Below, in pieces: positions 24,954-35,731 of a DNA stretch of 60,001 nt. Below the pieces are notes generated by a model, which saw nothing but the letters and a program-made list of their open reading frames with translations, did no database searches and was not told where the DNA came from. A program made the translations under genes and the position numbers. Each line of letters opens with the position of its first letter. The first letter of the stretch is position 1. This stretch comes from DATIYF01 sp035517775 (lineage in GTDB: Bacteria; Acidobacteriota; Terriglobia; Terriglobales; Acidobacteriaceae): NCBI GenBank assembly GCA_035517775.1, contig DATIYF010000016.1, positions 1-60,001 of the forward strand, read 5' to 3'.

Positions 24954-25481
24954 CTACGTCTGCAGCTTCTTCCTTTCCGCCAAATACTGTTCTTTGTATC
25001 CAAGATAATTGCTGGCGTAGCGCAGGATGGTCTGCTGGTCAGTGTCATCCAGCTTGCGGCGAAATTTGCCGGGGGAGCCCATCCACAGCGAAGCGGGTTC
25101 GACCACGGTCTTCTCGGGAATCAAGGTGCCGGCCGCGATAATCGAGCCGGCGCCGATGCGCGCCCCATTCAAAATGATGCAGCCCATGCCGATCAGGCAG
25201 CGGTCTTCGATTACGCAGCCGTGCAGGGTCACGGAGTGGCCGACGGTGACGTATTCGCCGAGAAAGACACCATACAAGTCCTTCATGCCATGCAGCACGC
25301 TGCAATCCTGAATATTCGAGTGAGCGCCCACGCGGATGGAGTGCACGTCGCCGCGCAGCACGGCGTTCATCCAGATGCTGGCGTGCTCGCCGAGCACCAC
25401 GTCGCCGATGATCTGGGCGGAATCATCCACGTAGCAGGAAGCGGGAACGGTTGGCGTGACGCCTTTGTAGGAGCGGATCAT
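24954..25481 (-). CDS. Gamma-class carbonic anhydrase-like protein (left-handed beta-helix)
   Basis: Protein of 175 residues with hexapeptide repeats that form a left-handed beta-helix trimer. Zinc ligands of gamma carbonic anhydrases are present: His in CSVLHGMKD, and two His in YVTVGHSVTLHGC. The N terminus MIRSYKGVTPTV and NAVLRGDVHSIRVGAHSNIQD are typical of the YrdA/PaaY/CaiE group. The activity could be carbonic anhydrase or another hydrolase; some members have no detectable activity. The start is ATG at 25481; another ATG at 25508 would add MIFLKLRST. A C-terminal helix (YASNYLGYKEQYLAERKK) is as expected. Confidence 0.92.
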   Translation of the reverse strand: MIRSYKGVTPTVPASCYVDDSAQIIGDVVLGEHASIWMNAVLRGDVHSIRVGAHSNIQDCSVLHGMKDLYGVFLGEYVTVGHSVTLHGCVIEDRCLIGMGCIILNGARIGAGSIIAAGTLIPEKTVVEPASLWMGSPGKFRRKLDDTDQQTILRYASNYLGYKEQYLAERKKLQT

Positions 25482-25616
25482 GGTGGAGCGGAGCTTCAAA
25501 AATATCATGGAGAGAGGCAGGAGAGCTTCGTGGGGCGAGTTATTCCGCGGGACGAAGCAGTATAGTGGCCGGTGGCGCCCTGCCCGGCCCGGCGCAGTCA
25601 TGCTCTGAACCAGATC

Positions 25617-26954
25617 ATGCCCATCTCCCCTGCCCGTGTGGCCGCGTTCGAGATTCTGCTGCGAGTGGAACGCGAGTCTGCCTACGCCCCGGAGTTGCTT
25701 CACGGCCCGCGCTACACGCGGCTTTCGGCAGCCGACCACGGATTGGCGACTGAACTGCTCATGGGCGTGTTGCGTTGGCGGTCGCGGCTGGATGCGCACA
25801 TCGCTGAGCAGTCTTCACAAAAGTTAGGCCAGCTCGACCTGGAGGTACTCATAGCCCTGCGGCTGGGTTGCTATCAACTCGATTTTCTTTCGCGTGTGCC
25901 GCAGAGGGCGGCTGTGCACGAAAGCGTCGAGTTAGTGAAGCGGGCACGCAAGCGTTCGGCCGCGCCGTTTGTGAACGCAATACTTCGAAAACTGGCGGCT
26001 AAATCCGCCACCCGCCCGCTGGCGGAAGACGTGACCACGCCCGCCGCGCTGGCGGCGGCTTCTGCCCATCCTCTCTGGCTGGTGGAACGATGGACGCGCG
26101 AGTTCGGGTTTCACTCAGCTCGCCAAGTCTGTGCCTACGATCAGGCCGTCCCGGAAACTGCGCTCCGGCTCTACGCCCCTGAAGCAGAGGCAGAGCTGCA
26201 ACGCGAGGGCGTGGCCTTAGCCCCGGGCCGGTTGTTGACGACAGCGCGGCGCGCGGGCAGCGGCGAGATTACGAAGACCCGCGCCTTCCGGGAGGGGAGG
26301 GTCGCAATTCAGGATGAGGCTTCGCAACTGGTGGCTTTGTTGGTCGGCCACGGCCAGCGGATTCTCGATTGCTGCGCCGCGCCCGGAGGCAAGACCCGCA
26401 TGCTCGCCGGGCAAAACCCACAGGCGAAAATCACCGCCGTGGAACTTCATTCCCAGCGGGTCCGGCTATTGCAGAAACTTCTTTTCGGAAAAAAAGTCGA
26501 GATTGTCACCAGCGATGTCTGCGCGCTTCCCGGCGAAGCGGCCTACGATCGAGTGCTGGCCGATGTGCCTTGCTCGGGAACGGGGACGCTGGCCCGCAAC
26601 CCCGAAATCAAGTGGCGTTTACAGCCGCAGGATTTCGCTGACCTTCAGCAGCGGCAGCTCGCCATTCTGCGCTCGGCGATGCGGCAGGCCGCACCCGGCG
26701 GAAGAATCGTTTACTCCACCTGCTCGCTCGAGCCGGAAGAAAATTCTGCGGTCGTAGAGATGGCATTGGCGGCTGAACCTGGGTTCTCTCTCTGCCGCTG
26801 CCGCGAGGAATTGCAGCGGTTCCGATCAGAAGGTGAACTGGCGGTGAGCGATCTGGATTCCCTGATACAGGGCCCTTATCTAAGGACGATTCCGGGAGTG
26901 CACCCCTGTGATGGGTTTTTCGCCGCCATCCTGAAAAGAAATCAGGTCGTTTGA
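25617..26954 (+). CDS. rsmB: 16S rRNA (cytosine(967)-C(5))-methyltransferase RsmB
   Basis: SAM-dependent enzyme that methylates C967 of 16S rRNA. Residues about 5-130 are a NusB-like RNA-binding domain (RVAAFEILLRVERE, PQRAAVHESVELVKRARK, FVNAILRKLA). The Rossmann methyltransferase domain has ILDCCAAPGGKTRMLAG, DVPCSGTGTLARNPEIKW with the catalytic PC motif, and IVYSTCSLEPEENSAVV with the second cysteine. Length is 445 residues, as usual. The start chosen is ATG at 25617; the frame extends a little further upstream. It converges on the PASTA gene with a gap of seven bases. Confidence 0.95.
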   Translation: MPISPARVAAFEILLRVERESAYAPELLHGPRYTRLSAADHGLATELLMGVLRWRSRLDAHIAEQSSQKLGQLDLEVLIALRLGCYQLDFLSRVPQRAAVHESVELVKRARKRSAAPFVNAILRKLAAKSATRPLAEDVTTPAALAAASAHPLWLVERWTREFGFHSARQVCAYDQAVPETALRLYAPEAEAELQREGVALAPGRLLTTARRAGSGEITKTRAFREGRVAIQDEASQLVALLVGHGQRILDCCAAPGGKTRMLAGQNPQAKITAVELHSQRVRLLQKLLFGKKVEIVTSDVCALPGEAAYDRVLADVPCSGTGTLARNPEIKWRLQPQDFADLQQRQLAILRSAMRQAAPGGRIVYSTCSLEPEENSAVVEMALAAEPGFSLCRCREELQRFRSEGELAVSDLDSLIQGPYLRTIPGVHPCDGFFAAILKRNQVV

Positions 26955-26961
26955 CACTGGC

Positions 26962-27720
26962 TCATTGTTGCCGGACCTGAAAATTTACCGGGGAACCCAC
27001 CGTGACTTCCTGGCCAGCAAAGGGATTCTGCTCCAGAATGATTCCGGCAGGCGCGATGATGGCCGGCGGTTGGGTGCTGGTCTGGGCTGAACTGGGCGAC
27101 CCGGGTGCGGGCGCCACCGTCACCGTTCCCATGCGCAGGCCGGCGGTTTGCAACACCAGCCTGGCGCTGGCTAGCGGCTGCCCCACGAAACTTGGCATCA
27201 CGAAGGCCTGCGGCGGCGGCGGGAGAGAAACCAGAAGGTTGATCTTTGGGGCGGAAACTCCGCTGGCGTTCGGCGGGGGGCTTTGCGAAATCACCTCGTC
27301 GGAAGTGGCCCCGGGCAATGCTACCTCGGCCACGGCGCCGACATCCAGGCCGCGGCGCTTGATGTTCATCTCGGCGGCGCGCTCACTCTCTCCCAGCGCG
27401 CTGGGAATCTGCACGCGCTGCGGCCCCAGGCTCTCGGCTGCGCGCACCTGCCATCCCCGGCGCACCTGGGTGCCGGCGGGCGGCAGCTGCGACAGGATCT
27501 CTCCTTCCGGTATAGAGGCGCTGTAGTATTGGCGCTCAATCTCGAACTGCAATCCGCGACCCTCCGCGACGCGCCGCGCTTCGGCGGGGGTCTTGCCGAC
27601 AAGGTTGGGCGTGAGCAGCTCGCGGCCATGAATCGCAAAGCGCATAGTGGCAAGGGCAGAAATCAGCGCCACCAACAGCAGCACCAGCGCGCGCAGCACG
27701 AAGCCGAAGAAGCGCCTCAC
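26962..27720 (-). CDS. Membrane-anchored protein with three PASTA domains
   Basis: Protein of 252 residues: an N-terminal membrane helix (about residues 5-27) and three extracytoplasmic PASTA repeats, which in other proteins bind muropeptides or beta-lactams. Repeat 1 begins LLTPNLVGKTPAEARRVAE, repeat 2 VQIPSALGESERAAEMNI, and repeat 3 VMPSFVGQPLASARLVLQ. Each ends in a typical strand such as ILSQLPPAGTQVRRG or ILEQNPFAGQEV. There is no kinase or transpeptidase domain, so it is a sensor or scaffold by inference. The start is GTG at 27720, six bases after a perfect TATAAT box. It is next to rsmB, an association I believe recurs in related genomes. Confidence 0.9.
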   Translation of the reverse strand: MRRFFGFVLRALVLLLVALISALATMRFAIHGRELLTPNLVGKTPAEARRVAEGRGLQFEIERQYYSASIPEGEILSQLPPAGTQVRRGWQVRAAESLGPQRVQIPSALGESERAAEMNIKRRGLDVGAVAEVALPGATSDEVISQSPPPNASGVSAPKINLLVSLPPPPQAFVMPSFVGQPLASARLVLQTAGLRMGTVTVAPAPGSPSSAQTSTQPPAIIAPAGIILEQNPFAGQEVTVGSPVNFQVRQQ

Positions 27721-27726
27721 ACAAGA

Positions 27727-27732
27727 ATTATA
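27727..27732 (-). promoter_or_regulatory. -10 hexamer TATAAT immediately before the PASTA gene
   Basis: A perfect TATAAT on the minus strand ends 6 bases before the GTG start at 27720 and there is no Shine-Dalgarno sequence. It is the best single example of the leaderless arrangement in this window. Confidence 0.55.
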
Positions 27733-27823
27733 GGCACTTCTGCCGCCCAGGTCCCGGCCTTCGCTCTGGAGAATCCGCCGCTATTTCCCCGTACTCAACT
27801 CGTCACCAAAGCGGAGCGTGTAT

Positions 27824-27829
27824 TAGGAT
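27824..27829 (+). promoter_or_regulatory. -10 hexamer TAGGAT immediately before the spermidine-dehydrogenase-like gene
   Basis: TAGGAT ends 7 bases before the GTG at 27837. No ribosome-binding site is present between them. This is weaker evidence than TATAAT or TACAAT. Confidence 0.35.
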
Positions 27830-27836
27830 TCCAGGC

Positions 27837-29768
27837 GTGCACGAGCCTAAAGACAATTTGCCGGACGATGCCGCGCTGGGCATGCAAGCGCCGATCACGC
27901 GGCGCGACTTTCTCGGTTCTACTCTCCTGGCTTCCGGTGCCGTCTTGCTTGACTCCAAGTGCCCGGCGCAACTACTCGCGGACAGGGACGAGTTCACGGG
28001 CTACGGCGGAGTCGGCGAATACAGCAATTCGAACGGCAACACGAAGCAGGTCATGCTGGACGGCCACGCCATTCGCGATCATCTCTACGAGCCTCTGCCC
28101 AAAGATGTGATTGATACCGGGGAGAGCTACGACTGCGTGATCGTGGGAGGCGGAATCAGCGGGCTTGCGGCCGCTCTGTTTTTGCAGCGCCAAGCCGGGC
28201 CGGGCATGAAGTGCCTGGTTCTCGAGAACCATCCCATTTTCGGGGGTGAGGCCAAGCAAAACGAATTTCTGGTGGATGGGCACACGCTCGTCGGGCACCA
28301 GGGTTCGGCCATCTACCAGATCCAATACCCGTACAGCTTTCTGGCGAATTTCTACCAGTCCATCGGGCTGAATACACCGAAGCTCACTTACCAGAGCTGG
28401 GGCGGACCAGAGCCGGAGTTTCCGCTCTCTGTGACTCCCTACCAGGCAACGGGCCTTCAGCATGGACAGTACGGATTCTGGTTCGGCGCGAAATTTGGCA
28501 GAAAACCTGGCATGTGGTTGCTTGATCCTTTGGGGGAAAATCTGGAGGGAGCGCCGGTTTCTGCCGCCACAAGAACCGAATGGCTGCGCTGGCTGAAAGA
28601 TGAGCCGGCGGAAAAGAAAGCATTTGTGCATCCGCAAGTGGAAGGCGATGCCATTTCCCGCCACCTCGATTCCATCACGCTGGAACAGCATTACATGGAG
28701 CGTTTCGGCCTGAGCCGCGAAACGATTCGGACTTTTCTTTCTCCGGTAGAGGGGGGCGGCTCCGGGCTTGGCCCCGACGCGTTGTCCGCATACTCCGACT
28801 ACGCCTTCGAAATGCTCCGCCCTCTGCCCGAGGACCAGGGCGGCTCGGATGAGATGTTTCCTGGCGGCAATACGACGATTGCGCGCCTCATGCTGAAAAG
28901 CCTGATTCCCGCTGCCATCGCAGGCCCGCACAGCGTGGAAGGAGTCACCCGCAACGCTGTGAACTTTTCCGCGCTGGATGTTTCAGAAAGCGGAGCCAGA
29001 ATGCGGCTCTCGTCAACGGTTATTTCTGTTCAGCACGAGGGCGAGGCGGGCAAGTCCAATTTCGTCAGCGTCGTCTATCTGAAGGGAGGCACGCTGTACC
29101 GGATCAAGACGCGTTCCGCGGTCATGGCGGGTGGATGCTGGACCAGCAAGCACATCGTGAAAGACCTTCCCGAAACTCATCGCGCGGCGTATGCGCAGTT
29201 TTACCGCTCTCCCTGCCTGATGGCCAATGTGGCGGTAAGAAACTGGCGTTTCCTGTACAAGATGGGCATGAGCGGCTGCCGCTGGTTTGAGGGCGTGGGC
29301 AATTACCTCGAGGTCTGCAAACTCGCCCTTACCGGGAAGGAGAGTGCGGCCATCACGCCTGATTCTCCCCTCGTTCTCAACCTGAAAGTCGTTTACTCGT
29401 ATCCCGCCCTTTCCACGCAAGAGCAAGGAAACCGGGGCCGCGGGGAGATGCTCAGCACCTCTTTCAGAGATTACGAGCGGCGAATCCGCGGGCAATTCAA
29501 CGAGATGTTTGCGGGCGCGGGTTTCAGCGCCGAGCGAGACATAGCAGGCATCATCCTGAACCGCTGGGGCCATGCCTACTTGAGCCCGCAACCGGGCTTC
29601 TTCTTTGGCCGGGGCGGTCAACCCGCGCCACGGGAGACTCTGCGCCGCGCGCCCTTCGGCCGGATCGCCTTTGCCAACACTGATCTCGCCGGAGCCATGG
29701 ATCACCGCTATTCCATTCTGGAAGCACAGCGAGCCGTGGGCCAGCTGCTCGATCAGGTCCTGACGTGA
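27837..29768 (+). CDS. Tat-exported FAD-dependent oxidoreductase, spermidine dehydrogenase-like
   Basis: Flavin amine-oxidase-type protein of 643 residues. A twin-arginine signal lies at residues 20-40 (ITRRDFLGSTLLASGAVLL), so it is exported folded with its cofactor. The FAD-binding dinucleotide fold begins at about residue 98 (YDCVIVGGGISGLAAALF) and continues with CLVLENHPIFGGEAKQNEF. The order of segments (NEFLVDGHTLVGHQGS, GNYLEVCKLALTG, NRWGHAYLSPQPG, RIAFANTDLAGAMDHRYSI) is close to bacterial spermidine dehydrogenase, which cleaves spermidine and passes electrons to the respiratory chain. The substrate is inferred from family likeness only. The start is GTG at 27837. Confidence 0.87.
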   Translation: MHEPKDNLPDDAALGMQAPITRRDFLGSTLLASGAVLLDSKCPAQLLADRDEFTGYGGVGEYSNSNGNTKQVMLDGHAIRDHLYEPLPKDVIDTGESYDCVIVGGGISGLAAALFLQRQAGPGMKCLVLENHPIFGGEAKQNEFLVDGHTLVGHQGSAIYQIQYPYSFLANFYQSIGLNTPKLTYQSWGGPEPEFPLSVTPYQATGLQHGQYGFWFGAKFGRKPGMWLLDPLGENLEGAPVSAATRTEWLRWLKDEPAEKKAFVHPQVEGDAISRHLDSITLEQHYMERFGLSRETIRTFLSPVEGGGSGLGPDALSAYSDYAFEMLRPLPEDQGGSDEMFPGGNTTIARLMLKSLIPAAIAGPHSVEGVTRNAVNFSALDVSESGARMRLSSTVISVQHEGEAGKSNFVSVVYLKGGTLYRIKTRSAVMAGGCWTSKHIVKDLPETHRAAYAQFYRSPCLMANVAVRNWRFLYKMGMSGCRWFEGVGNYLEVCKLALTGKESAAITPDSPLVLNLKVVYSYPALSTQEQGNRGRGEMLSTSFRDYERRIRGQFNEMFAGAGFSAERDIAGIILNRWGHAYLSPQPGFFFGRGGQPAPRETLRRAPFGRIAFANTDLAGAMDHRYSILEAQRAVGQLLDQVLT

Positions 29769-29777
29769 GCCCCGGCC

Positions 29778-32009
<2,232 letters not shown>

Positions 32010-32097
32010 GCGTGGCGCGGGCGCCCTCGCCCGCGTAAGGCTCAGTTAGGCCGTGCCGGCGCTCGGCGAGAAGGGCCAGCGCGCGCGATCTCGCCGC

Positions 32098-33312
32098 TTA
32101 ACTGGATCGGCCCTTGAGCACCTGGATGGCCTTGCGTAGAACGTCATCCTGCTGCGGAGCCGGGGTCTTCTCCGGCTCGGCCTGGGTGTTGTCGTCATCG
32201 TCATCGGGCAGCGCGTTGTCATCATCGGCGCTGGCCACGATCACGTTCGGCGTTACCGCCGCGTCCTCAATTGCTTTGCCGCTGGGCGAGTAATACTTGG
32301 CGATCGAAAGGATCAGAGCCCCGCCATCGGGCAGGTCAATTTCCTTCTGCACCGTGCCTTCGCCGAAGGTCTTATCGCCAACCACGTCGCCGCGGGCGTT
32401 TTCCATCACTGCCGCGGCCACAATCTCGGCTGCTCCTGCCGTCCCCTTATCTACAAGCACTTCCAGGGGCAGACTGGTGATGGCTTTGGAAGGGTCGGCG
32501 TTGAATATCTGTTTCGGATATTTCTGGCCCTGCAGGTAAGCGATGGTGCCATGATTCAGAAACAGGTTGGCCACCGCGATGCCTTCGGTTTCCGGCCCTT
32601 CGGCGCAATCGCGCAGGTCAAGAATCAGCTTCTTGGCGCCCTCATGTTCGAGCGTCTTGATCTTGGCCGCGATTTCTTCCGCCTTGTCCTTCGTAAGAGC
32701 ATCCACCTGGATATACCCGATGTTGTCTTCCATCATCTTGTCGGTGGGCGCCGGAATGTTGACGATATCGCGGGTCAACACCATTTTCTGCGGCTCGGCG
32801 CGCCGGGCGCGAACCACCGAAACCGTCACCGTCGAGCCGGGCTCGCCCGCGAGCAGGCTGCGAATCTCGGCCAGCGACAGATCATGCGTGCTCTGCCCTT
32901 CGATGGCCTCGAAGATATCGGTGGATTGCAGGCCGGCCTTATCGGCCGGGCCGCCGGGAATCACCGCCACTACCGTGGCATAGCCGAAACGCTTGGAAAT
33001 TGCCGCTCCAATGCTGCCCTTCACGCCGGTGCTGCGCGCCTTGTATTCCTTATACTGTTCCGGCGTCAGGTAGCTGGAATCGGCATCCAGCGAGTCAAGC
33101 AGCCCGTGCAGCGCGCCGTTGGTCACCAGCGGCATATTGGGCTCTTCCACATACTCGCTGCGGATGCGCGAGAGCACCTCGCTATAGACCTCAATCTGGC
33201 GGTAGGCCCCGTCATTGTTGGAGGCCCGCACGCCGGTCAGCCCGCCCACCACGGTAAAAAGTAAGACCGCCACGGAGACGGTCAGGATTCCAGCCTTAGC
33301 TCTGTTGGACAT
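32098..33312 (-). CDS. CtpA-like S41 family protein with PDZ domain, catalytic residues lost
   Basis: C-terminal-processing-peptidase homologue of 404 residues: signal/anchor (about 8-30), helical region, PDZ domain (about 90-180, GATVVAVIPGGPADKAGLQS-like) and the S41 domain. In active enzymes the catalytic Ser lies in a TASASE-type motif and the Lys in FGKG. Here the motifs are GTAGAAEIV (residues 290-298) and KTFGEGTVQ (314-322), so both the Ser and the Lys are replaced. I checked this against the codons. The acidic tail (DDDNALPDDDDDN) is unusual. It probably acts as a non-catalytic peptide-binding or adaptor protein, perhaps for the PBP1A encoded just downstream. The start is ATG at 33312. 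Confidence 0.9.
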   Translation of the reverse strand: MSNRAKAGILTVSVAVLLFTVVGGLTGVRASNNDGAYRQIEVYSEVLSRIRSEYVEEPNMPLVTNGALHGLLDSLDADSSYLTPEQYKEYKARSTGVKGSIGAAISKRFGYATVVAVIPGGPADKAGLQSTDIFEAIEGQSTHDLSLAEIRSLLAGEPGSTVTVSVVRARRAEPQKMVLTRDIVNIPAPTDKMMEDNIGYIQVDALTKDKAEEIAAKIKTLEHEGAKKLILDLRDCAEGPETEGIAVANLFLNHGTIAYLQGQKYPKQIFNADPSKAITSLPLEVLVDKGTAGAAEIVAAAVMENARGDVVGDKTFGEGTVQKEIDLPDGGALILSIAKYYSPSGKAIEDAAVTPNVIVASADDDNALPDDDDDNTQAEPEKTPAPQQDDVLRKAIQVLKGRSS

Positions 33313-33454
33313 CGAACTCTTCTTCTTGAAAAACGAGATTACTTCCCCAGGGAAGCTCCCTCCATTATATCTCCTCCGATGCGCCTTCCCGCGGCGGAGG
33401 TGCCAAACCTAGTCCTTCGGTAACTTGGCAGCAGGTACGGCGCGCAAGGCGTGG

Positions 33455-33474
33455 GGCGGGCACGGTTGCCCGCC
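33455..33474. repeat. Hairpin GGCGGGCA / TGCCCGCC
   Basis: Eight-base-pair perfect stem with loop CGGT, in the 272-base space between the CtpA-like gene and the channel-like gene (33313-33585). There is no T run on either strand to mark a classical terminator. Confidence 0.5.
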
Positions 33475-33482
33475 AGAACTCA

Positions 33483-33546
33483 AAACCACAAAAATCATAA
33501 AGACTCAGAAAGCAGAGCTTCGTGAAGCTTGTGTCCTTTGTGGTCC
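33483..33546. repeat. Inverted ACCACAAAGGACAC-type repeat
   Basis: AAACCACAAAAATCATAAAG at the left is matched, on the opposite strand, by GGACCACAAAGGACACAAGC at the right. It is one of three similar units, with 42413 and 52311. Confidence 0.45.
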
Positions 33547-33585
33547 AAAAATCGTTGGGGCCACCGCATCACATTCAGAGAAACA

Positions 33586-34290
33586 TCACAGCGGAGACAA
33601 TTCGTCTTCCTTTTCCTCCTTCTTGGGATGAACAAACCGGCGCTGCAGGAACTGCCGGGCAAGTTCGCGCCCTCCCAGTCCGAAGGCCAAAGCCAGACCA
33701 AGCATGAGCGCGCCGAAAACGACGCCAAAGGCCACCAGCACCGTATCCTGGGCCACGCCCAGCTCCTCAAAGCCCATGGAAAGAGCGAAAAAAATGATCA
33801 GGATGTGGACCGTAGAGCTGATCAACCGGGGCGAGGGCACGCCGGCATTCACCGCCGCCAGCAGCGAGGCGCGGGAAAAGAAGCTGGCTGCCAGCAGGCC
33901 GAAGAAGAAGACGAACAGTGCGGCGAAGAGGCGGGGCAAAAATGCGAAGAAGCGGGCCACGTGCTCCTGCAGGCCCCCGATCCCGAGTACATTGATGCCC
34001 AGCAGGATGAAGCCCAGCCACGCTACCCAGAAGACGAAGCGGCTGAGCAGTTCCGAGGAGGAAGGCAGGTCGGCCTTATGCAACAACTGGGCCGCGCCGG
34101 CGTGCTCGGAAAGTCGGTCGAACTTGGCGATCCGCAGAATGCTGCGCAGAATGGCGCGCAGGATATAAGCGATGCCCAGCCCGATCAGCACGATGGCCAA
34201 CATCACCACCAGGCGAGGCAAAAAATGCGCGATGCTGCGCAGAATTTCGTGCGTGGCCTGAGTCAGTTCACTGACAATTACCTGCCACAT
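33586..34290 (-). CDS. Small channel-like membrane protein (conserved TM-helix family, CmpX-like)
   Basis: Membrane protein of 234 residues with about five membrane segments (near 25-45, 80-103, 110-135, 155-175 and 185-210). The repeated pattern LPRLVVMLAIVLIGLGIAYIL and ILRAILRSI (split here), and GVVFGALMLGLALAFGLGGRELARQF, fit the PF05552 conserved helix found in MscS-related proteins. The MscS beta domain is absent. It starts seven bases after the stop of the glycosyltransferase gene, with GAGGTC before the ATG, so the two are co-transcribed. Together with trehalose synthase this suggests a role in the response to osmotic change, which is inference. Confidence 0.82.
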   Translation of the reverse strand: MWQVIVSELTQATHEILRSIAHFLPRLVVMLAIVLIGLGIAYILRAILRSILRIAKFDRLSEHAGAAQLLHKADLPSSSELLSRFVFWVAWLGFILLGINVLGIGGLQEHVARFFAFLPRLFAALFVFFFGLLAASFFSRASLLAAVNAGVPSPRLISSTVHILIIFFALSMGFEELGVAQDTVLVAFGVVFGALMLGLALAFGLGGRELARQFLQRRFVHPKKEEKEDELSPL

Positions 34291-34297
34291 CTTGACC

Positions 34298-35569
34298 TCA
34301 CTTTCTTCCGTCCCATAGTTCGAGCAAGTACGGCTTAAGCTGTTCGAAGCAGCGGCAAAGCGCCTCGATGTTGTCTTCCACCTCGCCGCCGGAAGCGTCG
34401 CGGTTCACGGCGAGGAAGGTATGGGTCTTGCCCCGGTAGAGTGGCGCCAGGGCCTGAATGATGTGATCGCGGCTGATGACCGTCTTATGGTGCGAAGCGG
34501 CAAACTCATACACGGTCTGCGCCCAGAGCTCATCGGGATAGCAGAACTCGGTCTCGGGAAGCCCGGCGATGCGCTGCAGAGCAGCCAGGGTTGGCGCGGT
34601 CAGAATCGTTTTGAGCACCGGTTCGAGGTCCGAGACGCCGCGAACAAATAGCTGGTGCAGCCGCTTGCGGTTCACCCGCAGCGGTTCCAGAGTCAGCTCG
34701 GGCTCGGCGCCGATGGCGGGAACCGGCTCGGAATTGCTGGCGGCGCTCCACGCCGCAAAGTTCTGATCGAGCATCCAGAAAAGCGTCCCCACGGTTTGGC
34801 GCATGGCCGGCACCAGATCGGCCGAAGCGTGCTCCGTTCTCGGCTTTTCTCCCAGGAATGACTGCTCCAGGCGGAAGCCGCCGGCAATGGCCGAGACCGT
34901 GAGGCACATTTCCGCCCCGGCCCGGGCCACATCCTGGGTCCAGATATCCTGGGCCAGCAGGTGGCCCGCCAGCCGCCCGGAAAAGGCAAACTCCGCCGGA
35001 TAAGGCTCGCGCACGCGGCGGCCGTAAAGCGCGCGGGTCATGGGATAAATCAGAGTGCGCACCAGCAGGCCGTCAAACTTGTGGCGGCGGTAGAGGGGCG
35101 TGACCAGATCGAAGTTATCGCGCAGCACCGGACGCAGCAGCCGGTCAAGCCATTCCGGCTCGATGCTGGTGGAATCGGCGGCGACCACGGCGCAGGCTGA
35201 GGCGCGCAGCAGATCGCCGGCCGCCAGAACGGCGTGCAGAGCGTTGCCCACCGCGGCCGCTCCCCCCTCATATTGGGTGCTGATGCAGTGCAGGGTGCGC
35301 AACGCCTGGGTGCCGGAAGCCCGCCCCATGTCGCTGATGGAAGCTGCGCGGACCAGGTCCTGGGTGCCATCGCGGGAGCCGCCGTCGGCGTTAATGATGA
35401 CCGAGCGCTGGCGGGGAAAATGCTTCAGCAGGCCGGCGCGTACCGCCTGCACCACCTGGCCCACCGTACCCGCATCGTTATAAGTTCGCAACCCGACCAG
35501 AATATCCACTTCGCCAACGTTCATCAGTTCGCGAAGAAAATCATCGGTCAGAATGCTCTCTTCGGCCAA
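34298..35569 (-). CDS. GT2-like glycosyltransferase (glucosylglycerate/glucosyl-phosphoglycerate synthase-like)
   Basis: Cytoplasmic protein of 423 residues. The N-terminal GT-A domain has VDILVGLRTYNDAGTVGQVV for sugar-nucleotide binding, SVIINADGGSRDGT, and CAVVAADSTSIEPEW in the place of the usual DxD motif (here Asp-Ser-Thr). The FKL-type part YRRHKFDGLLVRTLIYPMTRALYG and PYPAEFAFSGRL is characteristic of the enzymes that make glucosylglycerate-type solutes. The C-terminal roughly 130 residues are helical. It lies between trehalose synthase (upstream, 162 bases) and the channel-like gene (seven bases), which supports a compatible-solute role. Donor and acceptor cannot be read from sequence alone. 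Confidence 0.82.
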   Translation of the reverse strand: MAEESILTDDFLRELMNVGEVDILVGLRTYNDAGTVGQVVQAVRAGLLKHFPRQRSVIINADGGSRDGTQDLVRAASISDMGRASGTQALRTLHCISTQYEGGAAAVGNALHAVLAAGDLLRASACAVVAADSTSIEPEWLDRLLRPVLRDNFDLVTPLYRRHKFDGLLVRTLIYPMTRALYGRRVREPYPAEFAFSGRLAGHLLAQDIWTQDVARAGAEMCLTVSAIAGGFRLEQSFLGEKPRTEHASADLVPAMRQTVGTLFWMLDQNFAAWSAASNSEPVPAIGAEPELTLEPLRVNRKRLHQLFVRGVSDLEPVLKTILTAPTLAALQRIAGLPETEFCYPDELWAQTVYEFAASHHKTVISRDHIIQALAPLYRGKTHTFLAVNRDASGGEVEDNIEALCRCFEQLKPYLLELWDGRK

Positions 35570-35625
35570 ACCGGACCTCCGTCATCAAAAAGCCAGCGCT
35601 TCGAAGCCGCTCAATCGGCATGTGT

Positions 35626-35664
35626 TGTCATTCCGAGGGGCCTCACCCCACGAGGAATCTGCTC
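35626..35664. repeat. TGTCATTCCG-family repeat between treS and the GT gene
   Basis: TGTCATTCCGAGGGGCCTCA begins at 35626, followed by CCCCACGAGGAATCTGCTCT. It contains the small hairpin GGGGCCTCACCCC. It sits inside the probable treS-GT operon, so it is likely to be transcribed. Confidence 0.6.
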
Positions 35665-35731
35665 TCCCCTGAGTTTCTTTCCTGGCGCAAGGCCTGAAAG
35701 TCCTGAGGCCGCCATCGCCGGGAGTCGCGCT

